Assembly (NCBI GenBank): GCA_026075535.2
Contig: AP026546.1
Coordinates: 3,720,001 to 3,784,000, forward strand
Origin: Tricholoma matsutake
Taxonomy: Eukaryota; Basidiomycota; Agaricomycetes; Agaricales; Tricholomataceae
Reading direction: 5' to 3'
DNA length: 64,000 nt
Each line of letters starts with the position of its first letter. The first letter of the stretch is position 1. The position numbers were made by a program, and so were the translations under genes. Below are positions 33,901-45,224 of this stretch, in pieces. The notes beneath the pieces were generated by a model. That model saw only the letters and a list, made by a program, of their open reading frames with translations. It did no database searches and was not told where the DNA came from.

Positions 33901-34050
33901 TTTCTTCGCAATGCAAAACCATCACGATCGATATGACAAGTTTGATGACTCATAAACTCCTGCTTCTATCTTCTTCTTCAGCATTTCGCAGATCTGTTTG
34001 TACAGACCAGGAGGTATAGGGATATTACATTCGACCCATGGAGTGTGAGG
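31000..34050 (-). pseudogene. Gypsy-B pol, heavily degraded
   Basis: Short minus-strand frames in the expected order. RNase H-like DYSSNTPVILSVDTLYIAIG and YYSRFSSITLNDRESW lie at 32790-33130. HVAGTHHGPDGLSRCP, the RNase H-to-integrase linker, is near 32740. Integrase-like WAEC-related fragments lie at 31660-31860. Many stops and indels break every frame, so this copy is far older than Gypsy-C. Confidence 0.65.
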
Positions 34051-34463
34051 AATAACAGGGAATTCGATAGGAGGAAAGAAGTTGGGGCGAAAGCTTCCTT
34101 GTTCTTGTTTGGTCCATGCAAAACCCGTTTCGTGATTTCAAATAAAATTGTGCATAAGCTTTCATTCTTCTGGCTGAGGTCTTTACACTGCCCCATATGT
34201 TCTGCGCAGATCCGTGCAGAATTACATGGACTCCGCACAGATCTGCACAGATTTGCAATCCATACAATAAACCATTTTAGCTGTGCAACAGGGTGTGCCA
34301 GTCTGCACGGATCCATACAGACTAACATGGATTCCACGTATTTTACTCGGATTCCACAGATTTCGTCCATCCACATCCATGATCAACCAGGTCGGACCAG
34401 GTTGGACAGTCCACATGCATCTGGGCAGCCCATTTGAGCTTAGCAAAATAATGTCATGAATGG

Positions 34464-34525
34464 TGTTTGAACTTGTAGCCTCATGGTTAACTAATAAAGT
34501 ACAGATGCACATTACCATTACACTA
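34464..34525 (-). promoter_or_regulatory. tRNA-like A/B-box module, leftward
   Basis: Minus strand: A box TAGTGTAATGG (34525-34515) and B box GTTCAAACA (34472-34464, last base off consensus). It points toward the left end at 34176, so it is again outward. Confidence 0.55.
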
Positions 34526-34770
34526 CACAGCCAGTGCTATGTTGTCGCATTGATGCCACTACATACCACTGTTTGGCTTTGTATGACAAAGCACACAGCC
34601 ACATCATCAACGTTGCCAGCTCATCACTCACCACCACCATCGACGCCACCACCTCCCTTGCTCCCCTCCACTCTACCACCACCACCACTGCATGCACACA
34701 CACCACCACCATTCCCACACCCACTCCCACCATCACCACCACCTTTAAACGAGCCGACTGGATGGAACAT

Positions 34771-34870
34771 GGGCCCAAACGACAGCAACTGTTGTTTGGG
34801 CCATAGATAAGTTTTTTTTTTCTTTTTTCTTTTTGTTTTTATCAATGAACTGTATTTTATTGCTTTTTAG
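34771..34870 (+). other. hairpin-intron module 8
   Basis: Plus strand: hairpin GGGCCCAAACGAC/GTTGTTTGGGCC (34771-34802), then ATAAGT...GCTTTTTAG (about 34806-34870) followed by GTTGTATACTACTGG. The 5' splice site reads AT where the other modules read GT, so this copy may not be splice-competent. Confidence 0.55.
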
Positions 34871-35159
34871 GTTGTATACTACTGGGGACAACCTGCCACA
34901 ATGAAAAACGCGCAACCCATGCCCACGCCCACCCAATCCCCCTCCTCCCTGTTCAAACAGGATGTGCAGCTGTCAACACGGGCTAGGAGGGTGCCGAGGG
35001 ATGCCAGGAGACCCCAGAAGGGGGATACCTGCCTAGTAAGCACCCACCAACCCCCGTACATGGGCCACGTCGCACTGATGCACCCAAACCCCTCCCCCCC
35101 CCCAAAAAAAAAAAAGACAGAAATCCAAACGGGGGATGACGGCGACAAATGACGACAAG

Positions 35160-35640
35160 CCACCCACCCCCAGCCTCACGAGCAACTGCTTGTGGGGTGG
35201 TTTGTGGGTGGAACGACGCCCAGGCACAGGGACAGGAGACGACAGCGCACCACCCACCCCCAGCCTCACAAACCACTGCTCGTGGGGTGGATCACGGGTG
35301 GAACAACGATGATGACAAGCCACCCACCCCCAGCCTCACGAGCAACTGCTCATGGGGTGGAATGTGAGTGGAATGATGCCCAGGCACAGGGACAGGAGAC
35401 AACAGCACACCACCTGCCCCCAGCCTCACGAGCAACTGCTCATGGGGTGGATCACAGGTGGAACAACAACAATGACAAGCCACCCACCCCCAGCCTCATG
35501 AGCAACTGCTCCTGGGGTGGAACATGGGTGGAACAATGCCCAGGTGCAGGGACAGGAGACAACAATGCACCACCTGCCCCCAGCCTCACGAGCAACTGCT
35601 TGTGGGGTGGATCATGGGTGGAACAACAATGAGGAAGGGG
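35160..35640. repeat. 160-bp higher-order repeat, inverted copy
   Basis: Six cores of CCTCACGAGCAACTGCT at about 35181, 35271, 35341, 35431, 35501 and 35591, with spacing alternating 90 and 70 bp. It is the inverted counterpart of 9250-9650. Confidence 0.85.
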
Positions 35641-36599
35641 GGTGCATACAGACCAACGGGGAACAGTGAGGGGGGACAAGAGGGGGCCACAAGAGAGGGC
35701 CAATGATGAACGCACCCGCCCCTGCTGTCTCACATGCTAGCAAGACGGTGGGTTATTTATTTTATTCTATAGTCTACTGCCCCCCTCTTTGGCAGGGGGG
35801 CAACTTTTTTTGTATTTAATACTACCAATAAAATGTCCCCCATTGTGGGGGCATCCTTGTTGTTTTTTGATGTTGAAAGTATTTTAAATAGTTAATAAAT
35901 GACATAAATTTTTGTTTATCCTGTATGGTAGAACAAACCTACCCATATGCCATCAACCCACACCTCAATTCTTCATTTGGGTCACCACATGGTCGGAGTC
36001 TGTGTAGACTTATGCAGACTCCGTGCGGACTCATGTGGACTCCATGTGGACTTATGCGGACTCCACATGGACTGGGGCAGAGTCCATGCCAAAGGGGGTG
36101 TATTTTTCATTTTGGTCACCAGATGGTTGGACTCCACACAGTCCGCGCAGAACATATGGGGCAGTGTAAATTACTGTTCTGGCCATAAGAAATTGCCAGG
36201 ATGGTTTTTGTCGATAATAGCTTTGCGTTTGAGTGTATATCGGGGAGAAGGGATGAATGATGGGGGTTGAGGATTGAGTTTTGGCATTTTCTCGAGGGGG
36301 TCACCAGTGATTGTTCAAATGATGTGAAATTGATTGGGTAGTTCAGTAATAACTGGTCGAACCTTCTGTGCAACTGGTTTGTATTTCTTCTTTGAGGCTG
36401 CGAAGATTGGGTATATAGAGTCGGTTGACAGGGGAAATGATAGCGGAGTCATGCATAGAGGTGGCCGTCGAGGCCAATAAAGACGTTGCATACTGGCAAC
36501 CAGCCATTAAATATAAGTTTGCAAGAATCGATGGAAAGAAAAAGGGGTTCGAAGAGTTCGAGGAGTCAATATCGGGAATAATCGCAGTGTACTCAATAG

Positions 36600-38510
36600 T
36601 TATAGAGGAATTAGAATGGTCAAAAGAAATAATGTTTCCTTCACTGCAATAAAAGGTTCGGGTATTTCTCCAGGGTGAAGACTGCTAATATAGGTTTTGT
36701 AAGGGTCATCAATTATGAAAACGTCATCGTGAACGAGATTTGTAGCATTATTTCCTTCAGGCTGCTGGATACAATGCACAGTGACCTGTTCCTTCCATTT
36801 TGAATGAACTTCGGGCGATAGCGAAAGTAATTCTTCGGGTGTTAGAGTAATAATCAGTGTTTTCATCGATCGAGTGAAGATGTCTTCGGTGATTTTGTCC
36901 TTTTGAATGGGGGCTTGGGTATGGTATGATGGGCCATCTTTTGCTTTTCCTGTCAATGCGAAGTTGCATTCATGAGGAGGTAGGTACAAATTTTCTTTAG
37001 CGCCGTTGTAGGGATGTATCACCAGTTGCGATGGTTTCTCGGAGGTCGAAGATGGTGCCGAATTCAAAGTAGGTGGGTTGGTTGCTGTGGACGATATCGA
37101 CGGTGCAGGTAGTTGTGGGATGAACCATTCAACTGGCGCAGGGATCGAGGGCCATGAGGTAGGAACTGTTGGCACATTTGAATCAGTTCACGCAAAAGGT
37201 CTACCACTTCACAAAGCATATATCTCTTGTTCAAGTTGTGCGATATGATCTTTGGCCATTGTGGATAGGTCGGTAATTTGGTAGACACCTCTGGATGGCA
37301 TCAAAGAAACTGTCGAAGGTGCAATATTATACATTAGCGAAGGGGTAACATTAGATGGAGGGTTTCATTGAGTCCATTCATCAATCCTGTCCTTGATAAA
37401 ATGACTGGGGATGCTTCGAGGAGTGAATTGACCATTTGGGAGAACGATTTTGCCTTCAGTGTTCTTCTTACACTTTCCTTCTTTGATATAAGACTGGCAA
37501 ACCAAGCAATCGCTAATAAAATGTCCTGTAAGCCCACAAACAATGCAAACTAAAGTCTTCAGCTGGTCCAAATGGAATCCACTGTTAGGTCGAGTAGTGT
37601 TCATGGTCTTCAAACCTGCTAAAGCTGTTACAAGAGTGGCTGCAAATTTCTCGAGGATTGCCATAAGGTCTTCCGATTTAATTTGGGGTGAAGATGTCGA
37701 GGTTGTTGGGATTGCTGAAGGTGCTGAAGAATTCAAACTGAGGAGTGATGTCAAATCCAAGCCGATAGATCCTGCTAAAACGAATTTTGCCACTGTGTGA
37801 ATATCATCGAGTGGGTAGAGGTCATTGGGGTAGTGATCGGGGAATTTTAGTTTGAGTCATTGAGCAATTCTAGCCCATAAACCTGGTTGGAAACCCTGGA
37901 TGAAGGCTCTGCTTTGTTCAGCATTGGAAATCCTGCCTTTAGTAGATAGAAACTTTGTAATGTTATAGAATGACTGAAAGTATAATCCCAAATCACTCGC
38001 GTTGTAAATACCTATACAAAGTTGTTCACCGACGAGTTTGTCCATGTCCAAAATTGACCATTTCTGATCATCTTCGGAACCAGGGTACAGTTGGTGAATA
38101 GCGATGTGAAAGTTCTGGAATGAAATGCCGGCGTCGTATTCTGGAATCGATTCCCAGAGTTTGGAACTGTCAATATTGAGGTAGCAACAAGCGTGCTTCT
38201 TCATATCTTCCGAGTTCGTGACATTGCACACCGAGAAAAGCAATTCAAGCTCGTTAAAGTATCTGCAAAGTTCTCGCAGCTGGGTAGGGTCGAATTTTGG
38301 AGTCATGGAATGACCACAAGCTGGCATCGTTGCTTGCATAGTCATGAATGTGATGTTTCTAGGGGTAGGAGTTAAAACTTGTGTGAATGATGGTAGAGGA
38401 GTTGAAGTTGTTGGAAGGATGAATGAAGATGAAGATGATGAAGATGAAGAAGTAGAGGATGATGTTGAGTGCGATGAGATTGGTGACAGGAATAGTCGAT
38501 GATGATTCAA
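36600..38510 (-). pseudogene. Gypsy-B gag and gag-protease linker, frames broken
   Basis: Three minus-strand blocks. 38510-37857: Ser-rich N-terminus and gag core (QLRELCRYFNELELLFS, LYPGSEDDQKWSILDMDKLV). 37793-37365: zinc knuckle CIVCGLTGHFISDCLVC and basic tail. 37175-36600: Pro/Ser-rich linker with TPEELLSLSPEVHSKWKEQV, a segment found before the protease in this retrotransposon type. Stops and shifts separate the blocks, and composite 5 interrupts the gene just downstream at 36176. Confidence 0.7.
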
Positions 38511-38669
38511 TTCTGCTTGGGATTAGAATATCTCCCGATTGTTCGAGAGATTCGAAGGCATGGCAAGTGTCGATTTGTAGGTTTCTAGCTTGTGTTGGCC
38601 TAAGCCGGGAGATTTGAGATGGATTAGGCAATGAAATGATTTAGAAACCCCTTGCGGTGGGCTCCAAAA

Positions 38670-39673
38670 TGATGATACTTGACCAGGAAACCCAAACAAA
38701 ACCCACAATAAGGGCTCGAATGGTATAACACTAGTTAGAGGAAGGTTGCAAGGTGGTACTAAATATCACCGCTGTTACCCAAGGCTATGAAAATGACTCT
38801 AGAGGGTGTCCGATGAAGTTCGATGAGGTTTGAGAGTATTCAAAGTGCTACAAAGGTGTTCGAGAGAAGTTCGATAAAGATTGAATGTGTACAAAGCGCT
38901 GCGATGATGTTCGAGGGAAGTTCAATGAAATTTGGGAGTGTACAAAGTGTTGCGATGATGTTTGAAGAATTTTGAAGGGCTTTATAGAAGACAAGGACAC
39001 TTTCGACGATGGCTGAGGATAGACTATAGGGATGTTGAAAGGCGTCGAGAGGGGATAGACGATATGCAATAGTTTTGAGAAGCTAGTATGAGGAGTTTGA
39101 GGAAATTCGGCGTAAAACACTGAACTTCAAGACTAAGTCGAGACACTTGGACTCAAGAGAATGGCTCTTAAATCAGACGATTGGTGTGAGAGGACGATGT
39201 ATTCTGTTATTCTAAGTAGCTAGTACAAGGCTATATATGTTTGGGAGAAGTGATACTAAAAAGGATAGAGTCATGATTTATCATGGGTACCTGTCCCCAT
39301 TGATCCAATATATCATCAAAATGTCAAATCGCCACAATCGCATCCTAAAATCCCATTGTTGTGTCTCCTCATGTCCGGTGGTGCTCGATATGTGACGCAC
39401 TAACTCTTACAAGGTGTGCTGCATGTAACCAAAGGGCGGTGCGATAGGTGTATGGCAGCCAAAGGTATTCGAAGTGCTGCAAAGTTGTTTGAAGTTGTTT
39501 GAAGTCATTTGAAATTGTTTGAAGTCGTTTGAAATCATTTGAGATTGTTTGAGATCATTTGAAGTAGTTTCAGAGCAGTCTCACAGGGTTCGTAGGGGTT
39601 GGGAGCATGCATTTTGATGTGTCAATGCCTCTGGAGACGTTCCCAGAGCTTAGTGAGCATGGTGGACCTATCA
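38670..39673 (-). repeat. Gypsy-B 5' LTR
   Basis: 1004 bp, starting TGATAGGTCCACC and ending GTATCATCA on the minus strand. Next inward is TTTTGGAGCCCACC, the likely priming and leader region. Confidence 0.88.
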
Positions 39674-41793
39674 ACATGTGTGGATTTGAGAGTGGAAAGA
39701 CTGTGATCTCAGGCACCTGTGCAAAGGTGTGTGTGATCCCAGTGGTAGTACTCCCTGAGTCCCACAAGATCCAAGCCTTGAATCCCCCTATGGATACAAA
39801 ATTTGGTATGCATCTGGATAGATGGCCATATTTTGGGTGTGATTGACAAGGGTATTATATATCCTTATCTTCAGTGTAGCGGGCCATGAAGAATGTGGCA
39901 TGTGCATCCTGCATCATGGATGGATGTATAGATTGGTCATATCTGATCACAACTTCCTTGAAGGACCACAATAGTTGGGTCCTTCAAATGTGTAGTACAT
40001 GGCAGTTGAACCATTTCTTTGCCTCTTCATTGAGGAATTGGGGAACATGCAGACACATTCCCTATCTTGATTGGCACCTCCATATTGTTTGGCCTCAAAC
40101 AACACTACTAGGTTGGCAAGCCAGTTTTACAAGTCACTGAACTTGGCCCCTCTGGTGTACTTACCAATGGAGTTTGCATCCATCTTTTGTGTTTTTACAC
40201 CTGGGGGAATCACCCTCACTGTGAGATGCTGCTGTATGAGTTTGTACAGTCTCTCATGCAATGAGTTTCTGTGACTCTCACACTCCATGAGTGCTTCCTC
40301 AAGGTGGGGCTGGGGGTGGCATCAAGAATCCATGGCTCCCATGCTGATCATTGTTCAGTGCCATTACCTCTGTTGCTCAGAGGTCCTCCCACTGCTCCCA
40401 CCTGGTCCTCCTGGAGGGCCCAGGGGTGGGTTGTTACACCCATTCTGTGGTGGGGTGTGCAGATCACAACATGGTCTATCAGGCAGCCATGTGTTGTTGC
40501 AATGGTTGTTGCCTTCACCATTGCTATACTGTCACTACTGTTGGGTCGTGCCCTCCACCCACTTGACTCATGAAGTGGTGAATGTGGCTAATAGCCTGTG
40601 TCCTACAAAATGGAGACATTGGTCATTGATACAGGAATGTCCAGTCTTGGCAATGGCAGCATCACATAGCCATTGAAAGCTGATGTGGTCTTCCCATTGA
40701 TCTAGTAAAGGGATACAATTGAGTGGCAGGTATAGCTCAGCAATTGATACATTATTGCTGAGAGTCCTGCCCTGCCATCCTGTAGATAATGGAGCCACCA
40801 TTGTGAGTGTGGGGTTTGTTTTGTATGATGACGATCCCTCAAGCTGTGGAACAGTGATACTTGTGTCAGTTACCCATTGGGCAGCCACCCTTTGTCTACC
40901 AAAATCTTCTGTCAACTCATCATATTGGTGAGGCGCATTGATTTGATTGATGGCTTGGGTTAGTACAGGGTCACTAAAGGGTCTGGTCATATGAGGTGGC
41001 AAGTCCCATTCTTGTAAATATTCAGGTTCACTCTTTGCGATGGGACTGGCTGCCTTCATGGGATGCCCATTGACCATTCCCTTTAAGCTCTGGTGTGCTG
41101 GCCCACAATGTTGTTTTCCAATTGTGGTAGGCTTTCACAATGGACTCAAGTATGGCCATGTACACTTTGCCATACTCTTTCCTATCCATCTCCTGGCCAG
41201 AAACATCAATAATTGTTTGAATATTGTCCATGGCTGTATGAGATAAGGCTAGTCTACATTGCATGCTGGTTACACTGTATTTGACCCATATGCTGGTCTC
41301 GAGACCTTCATGGAGGGTTTGCAAGGTTTTGGCAAACTCATCCCCTTTGTCATCAGTCAATGCAGGGGTGTTATTCATACTATCTACCATCTCCCACTCT
41401 TGGCTGGGAGATGAGTCTGCAGAGGGGTTTGGTGCAGCCATTTGACCACTATGAACATCCCAAGGTTCTAGGGTATTTCCCCCATAAGTGATGGTTATGG
41501 TATTGTTAGACAATGCCAACTGGAAGGATGGGTATAGGATTGGGGGTCAAGGCCTCTTGCACTTGTCTCTCCCTTCCAATATCAATGCTTGCAAATGTGG
41601 GGTTCTTCCCCTTCAGTGTCACTGGGATAGGTATCTGTGATGCAGATGAAGGGGTCATCTCGTGCTTAGATATATGGATTGTTGTCTCAATCGAGCAGGT
41701 GTTGCTCAGATTGCCAGACTCATCTTTTGGTGGTGACATGGCAGTTTGCATCACCAACTTTGGTGCAATGGTGGGGTTCATTACTGAACCCAC
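39674..41793 (-). pseudogene. Gypsy-A gag and protease active site, right half
   Basis: Minus-strand frames in order. 41793-41028: N-terminal gag with EWEMVDSMNNTPALTDDKGD and helical segments. 41077-40568: TDTSITVPQLEG and related stretches. Then degraded sequence with CCHC-like pieces, and AKKWFNCHVLHI leading to the protease start ILWDSGSTTTGITHTFAQV near 39740. The frame stops exactly at the Gypsy-B boundary (PLSNPHM at 39674) and continues at 21855. Several stops and shifts are present. Confidence 0.6.
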
Positions 41794-41843
41794 TCCTCCC
41801 TGGATACAGGTACAGTGTTAGAAATTGCTGACCTGCTGATTAC

Positions 41844-42651
41844 TAGTGTTTAAAGTTCTGGTCCAGTCCAGTTTTTTGATTTCCAAATGGGGCAACCACA
41901 ACTGCAACTGGTCTAGGACTGACCCAGATATTGGAGGGACTGCTGAACCAGACTGCCCAGGACTGGTCTTTTTCAGTCAATGGACCAAAAAAAGACTGGT
42001 TCAGACTGGCTTTTTGGTGTAAAATCTGTTGTACCAATATAAACAATCTGCATCTGAGCAACCATTAGTCGGATCCTTAATAGGATTATATAACATGGTA
42101 TAGCTTGTAAATACCTGTCATTTGATCCAATTTTTAAGAGATTTCATGAAGATTTGATGTAGCTATGAACAAAACTGAATTGCATCTCCTAAAGACTTGG
42201 GCAAATGTAATATGACAACCATAAATTATGTGATGTGCACCCTACATTGATGGATGGTGAGCATATTCTTCTACCTAAAGTCCCCAACTCCAGAAATAGA
42301 ATGAGGCAAAATGATCAAAATATGAGTGAGTTAGAGTCAAAGTACAAGTTGCACAACAAAATACTTGTGCCAAAATAAATTTGGTCATATCTGTCTTAAT
42401 TCTTAACCGTTTTTGATGAACCAAGGATCAAATAATCATGGTTACAAAGGTATGTAATGCATGTGACCATTTAACTGGTTGCAACCCATTTAGACTTTTT
42501 GCAGTCCATCATTATTTTTGAAAATGAAAGACCTGCAACTGGACCAAAAAAGCCCAGTCCATAAATAGACCATTGGTCTGGTCCTAAATGGTCCAGTTCA
42601 GTCCAGTTTTGGTCTTTTTTCTGGTCCTGTGGACCAGACCTTTAAACACTA
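41844..42651. mobile_element. Non-autonomous hAT element with perfect 8-bp TSD
   Basis: 808 bp. It begins TAGTGTTTAAAGTTCTGGTCC and ends GGACCAGACCTTTAAACACTA, with exact 8-bp duplication CTGATTAC (41836-41843 and 42652-42659). GGTCCAGT/ACTGGACC motifs are repeated subterminally. Same family as 19450-20278. Confidence 0.9.
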
Positions 42652-42659
42652 CTGATTAC

Positions 42660-44380
42660 TGTGACCCATTACCATGGTGTCACAGTGTTGCATGGGTATG
42701 TCCTGATCTTCCCACAAACTTATTTCCCTCTGTAAACATGATTTATTCTTCACTAAGGTAAGCCTATATAGTGTGCTCACATAAGTGGTGGGCCAGGTAT
42801 ATGGGGGACAGCTTCATGCTGTCTGTTTCCCACCCAATCACCAACTGATCACTGTCTCCCATGGTACATCAACAAGGCACCACATAGCATCACGCTCATC
42901 ATCCCCAATGATGAGCATGCTATTCCACTCATTCTAGACACTTCCACACTTATTTTGGCATACACCAGTTTTTTATGTATATATAGTCATAATCAACCTT
43001 TATTCATGCTATTACACCAACATTGAGCATGCAATAAGCATTCTCCCTTGATAAGGGGAGGAATGGGAGTCTCTTCTCATCATTTGGGGGCTCTATTACA
43101 TATACAGGGCTAGATAATGATGTATATAGCTCAGGAAATGACAAGGAATGGGCTACATGAGGTGGGAAGAGGGGAAATAGGGAGAAGTGACCTGTATGGG
43201 GAGAGGGAGAGTTTGTCACTTACTTACTTCCCTAGACCTCCCACTTATGGAATGCACATAAAAAGAGGGTAGAATAGTCCTAATAAATGATCTGATAGAC
43301 CCCCTAGAGACTCTAAAGTTGATAGTATAGCCAGAAACAAGAATATGAAGTCAGGAGGAGATATGCTGGCCCTGAAAGATCTGTGGCACTGAAATGTTCA
43401 CTTTCTTTGATTCCTAGGCCTAATCCTAAAGTAGAACAAGGGTATGTAAAAGGGATAGCAGGGGGATAAGGTCCTGGCTCACCAGGGCATGGGTTCCCCT
43501 TCAACAGAGGTGAACTTTGCTCACCATGGATCACACACCTTACCAATTGTCCAAAGTTTCTCCTAGACATGTAAAATAGTCCTTGGCCACTCATTTATAG
43601 CCTACAAGTAGTCCATATAGTCAATACTTTGTCCTACAAGGTAAGATCTTCACCTACTCACCTACTCTCCTTGATGCTCCATGACTCATAGGACCATTAG
43701 TAGCAGTGTATACAGACATGGAAAGTCATTGTGAGTATAAGGAACACCTTGGAACAGTCCATTAGTCTGTATAAAAGAAGTAAAGAGTCAATGTATAGAG
43801 GTAGGTTACAGTGACTCACCCAAGGCATACAGAACCTCTAAATCTCAATGCAGTGTAGATATAATGCCATAATCTCAGAGTAACACAGGCTCTTTAAGTT
43901 AGAACCATCCAGATAGCAGAAGATGCCTTGCCATGCACCAGAGAGGAGAGTGAACCAGGTGTTGCAAAAAAGGCAATAAACTGAACATATCTCCATAGCA
44001 ATAGGATGTGCCATTGTTCTGAGATGAGGGGAAGAAAGAGGCATATTTAGTCCATAGAATGCATAAGATACAAGAGAAATCCATGTAGAACTAGAGGCTA
44101 GGTACCCCAAACAGTGATGATGAGTAGCATGACCAGGAGTGCATGGCATGGAGTTTTAAGCTCTGCAAGCAGGCTGTAATGATGTGCAACATTTCTCAAG
44201 TAATTTTAATGGAGTTATATTCAGTTTGTTCTTATGGTAAGCTCCTACAGTATAAAACCCACAGTTTGCTTGAAGCCCTGGTGAAAAACCACACCTCAGG
44301 TATGGTGTTGAAATGGGTATGGTGTTGGCAGGTGTGGGTGTGGTACATACCAAAGTCACCCACAGTGTAACCCATGTTAC
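42660..44380. other. No gene recognised; possible Gypsy-A 5' region
   Basis: About 1.7 kb without a supported ORF. TATATATAG near 42980 could be a TATA box, on either strand. Its position upstream of Gypsy-A gag would suit an LTR or leader, but I could not find paired ends. Confidence 0.4.
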
Positions 44381-44383
44381 ACC

Positions 44384-45224
44384 CTATGCAGCTTGGAGTG
44401 CATCACCATATTCCTCTCCTTATGCATTGACATTTGCCCCCCTCTCTATCAGCAACTTGACACTCTCATGATTTCTGTTGTATGATGCAGCCTGGAGTGC
44501 ATTGCCACATTTCCCTCCTTGTGCATGGACATTTGCCCCCTTCTTTATCAGCAACTGGACAATCTCCTGATTTCCATTCCATGATGCAGCCTGGAGTGCA
44601 TGGCCATATTCCCCTCCTTGTGCATTAACATTTGCCCCCTTCTCTATCAACAACTGGACAATCTTTTGCATTCCTTTCACTGATGCAGCCTGGAGTGCAG
44701 GGCCATATTTCCCTCCTTGTGCATTGACATTTGCCCCCTTCTCTATCAGCAACTTGACAATCTCCTGTGTTCTTTTCACTGATGCAGCCTGGAGGGCATT
44801 GCCATATTTCCCTCCTTGTGCATTGACATTTGCACCCTTCTCTATCAGCAACTGGACAATCTCCTGTGTTCTTTTCACTGATGCAGCCTGGAGGGCATTG
44901 CCATATTTCCCTCCTTGTGCATTGACATTTGCCCCCTTCTCTATCAGCAACTGGACAATCTCCTGTGTTCTTTTCACGGATGCAGCCTGGAGGGCATTGT
45001 CATACTTCCCTCCTTGTTCATTGACATTTGCCCCCTTCTCTATCAGCAACTTGACAATCTCCAGATTTCCATTCTCAGATGCAGCCTGGAGGGCATTGCC
45101 ATATTCCCCTCCTTGTGCATTGACATTTACCCCCTTCTCTACCAACAACTTGACAATCTCATGATTTCCATTCTGTGATGCAGCCTGAAGTGCATTGCCA
45201 TATCTCCCTTGTGCATGTCCAACA
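44384..45224 (-). pseudogene. C-terminal ankyrin array of the NLR, separated by an insertion
   Basis: Eight 33-residue ankyrin repeats (ALQAASVKRTQEIVQLLIEK type) in the same frame and of the same subfamily as the 22 repeats at 46268-48883. It runs from about HAQGRYGNALQAAS to a TAA at 44420-44422. Beyond that the frame gives GEEYGDALQAA and a TAG at 44384-44386, so the TAA (CAA-to-TAA) trims only about 12 residues. The upstream part of the ORF (45225-45415) is not ankyrin and belongs to inserted DNA. It is either the severed end of the NLR or a second tandem array. Confidence 0.6.

Larger units (their letters stand above)
34176..36176. mobile_element. hAT-like composite element 5 (complete, 2001 bp)
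   Basis: Left end GAGGTCTTTACACTGCCCC, right end GGGGCAGTGTAAATTACTG. The flanks TTCTGGCT (34168-34175) and TTCTGGCC (36177-36184) match at 7 of 8 bases and lie within Gypsy-B. In order: GGAGTCCA array (34200-34440), leftward tRNA-like module (34464-34525), GGT-type DNA, hairpin-intron module on the plus strand (34771-34870), a segment matching 9880-9660 inverted, 160-bp higher-order repeat (35160-35640), GC hairpins (35778-35855) and a second array (35980-36150). It is the inverse of composite 3 and the best single reference copy. Confidence 0.75.
21856..39673 (-). mobile_element. Gypsy-B: LTR retrotransposon with nested insertions
   Basis: It is bounded by an LTR at each end (21856-23282 and 38670-39673; ends TGATAGG...TATCATCA on the minus strand). 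The target duplication ACAT (21852-21855 and 39674-39677) is confirmed because both flanks belong to one interrupted gag-protease gene. A purine-rich tract (AGTAAGGGGGAGGA on the minus strand) abuts the 3' LTR at 23283, and TTTTGGAGCCCACC follows the 5' LTR. Inside are gag (36.6-38.5 kb), degraded pol (31-34 kb), an antisense gene (29.56-30.87 kb), Gypsy-C and composite 5. Without insertions it is about 9.6 kb. Confidence 0.85.

Noticed and set aside
1..36176. Simple tRNA-derived SINEs ending in GTGTAAA
   Set aside because: I first read the right ends as SINE tails, but matching inverted ends and near-matching 8-bp flanks at both sides favour whole elements with TIRs. SINE ancestry of the ends remains possible.
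36116..36373. A gene between composite 5 and Gypsy-B gag
   Set aside because: Short ORFs here are pieces of the Gypsy-B linker and the element end. None has a family signature.
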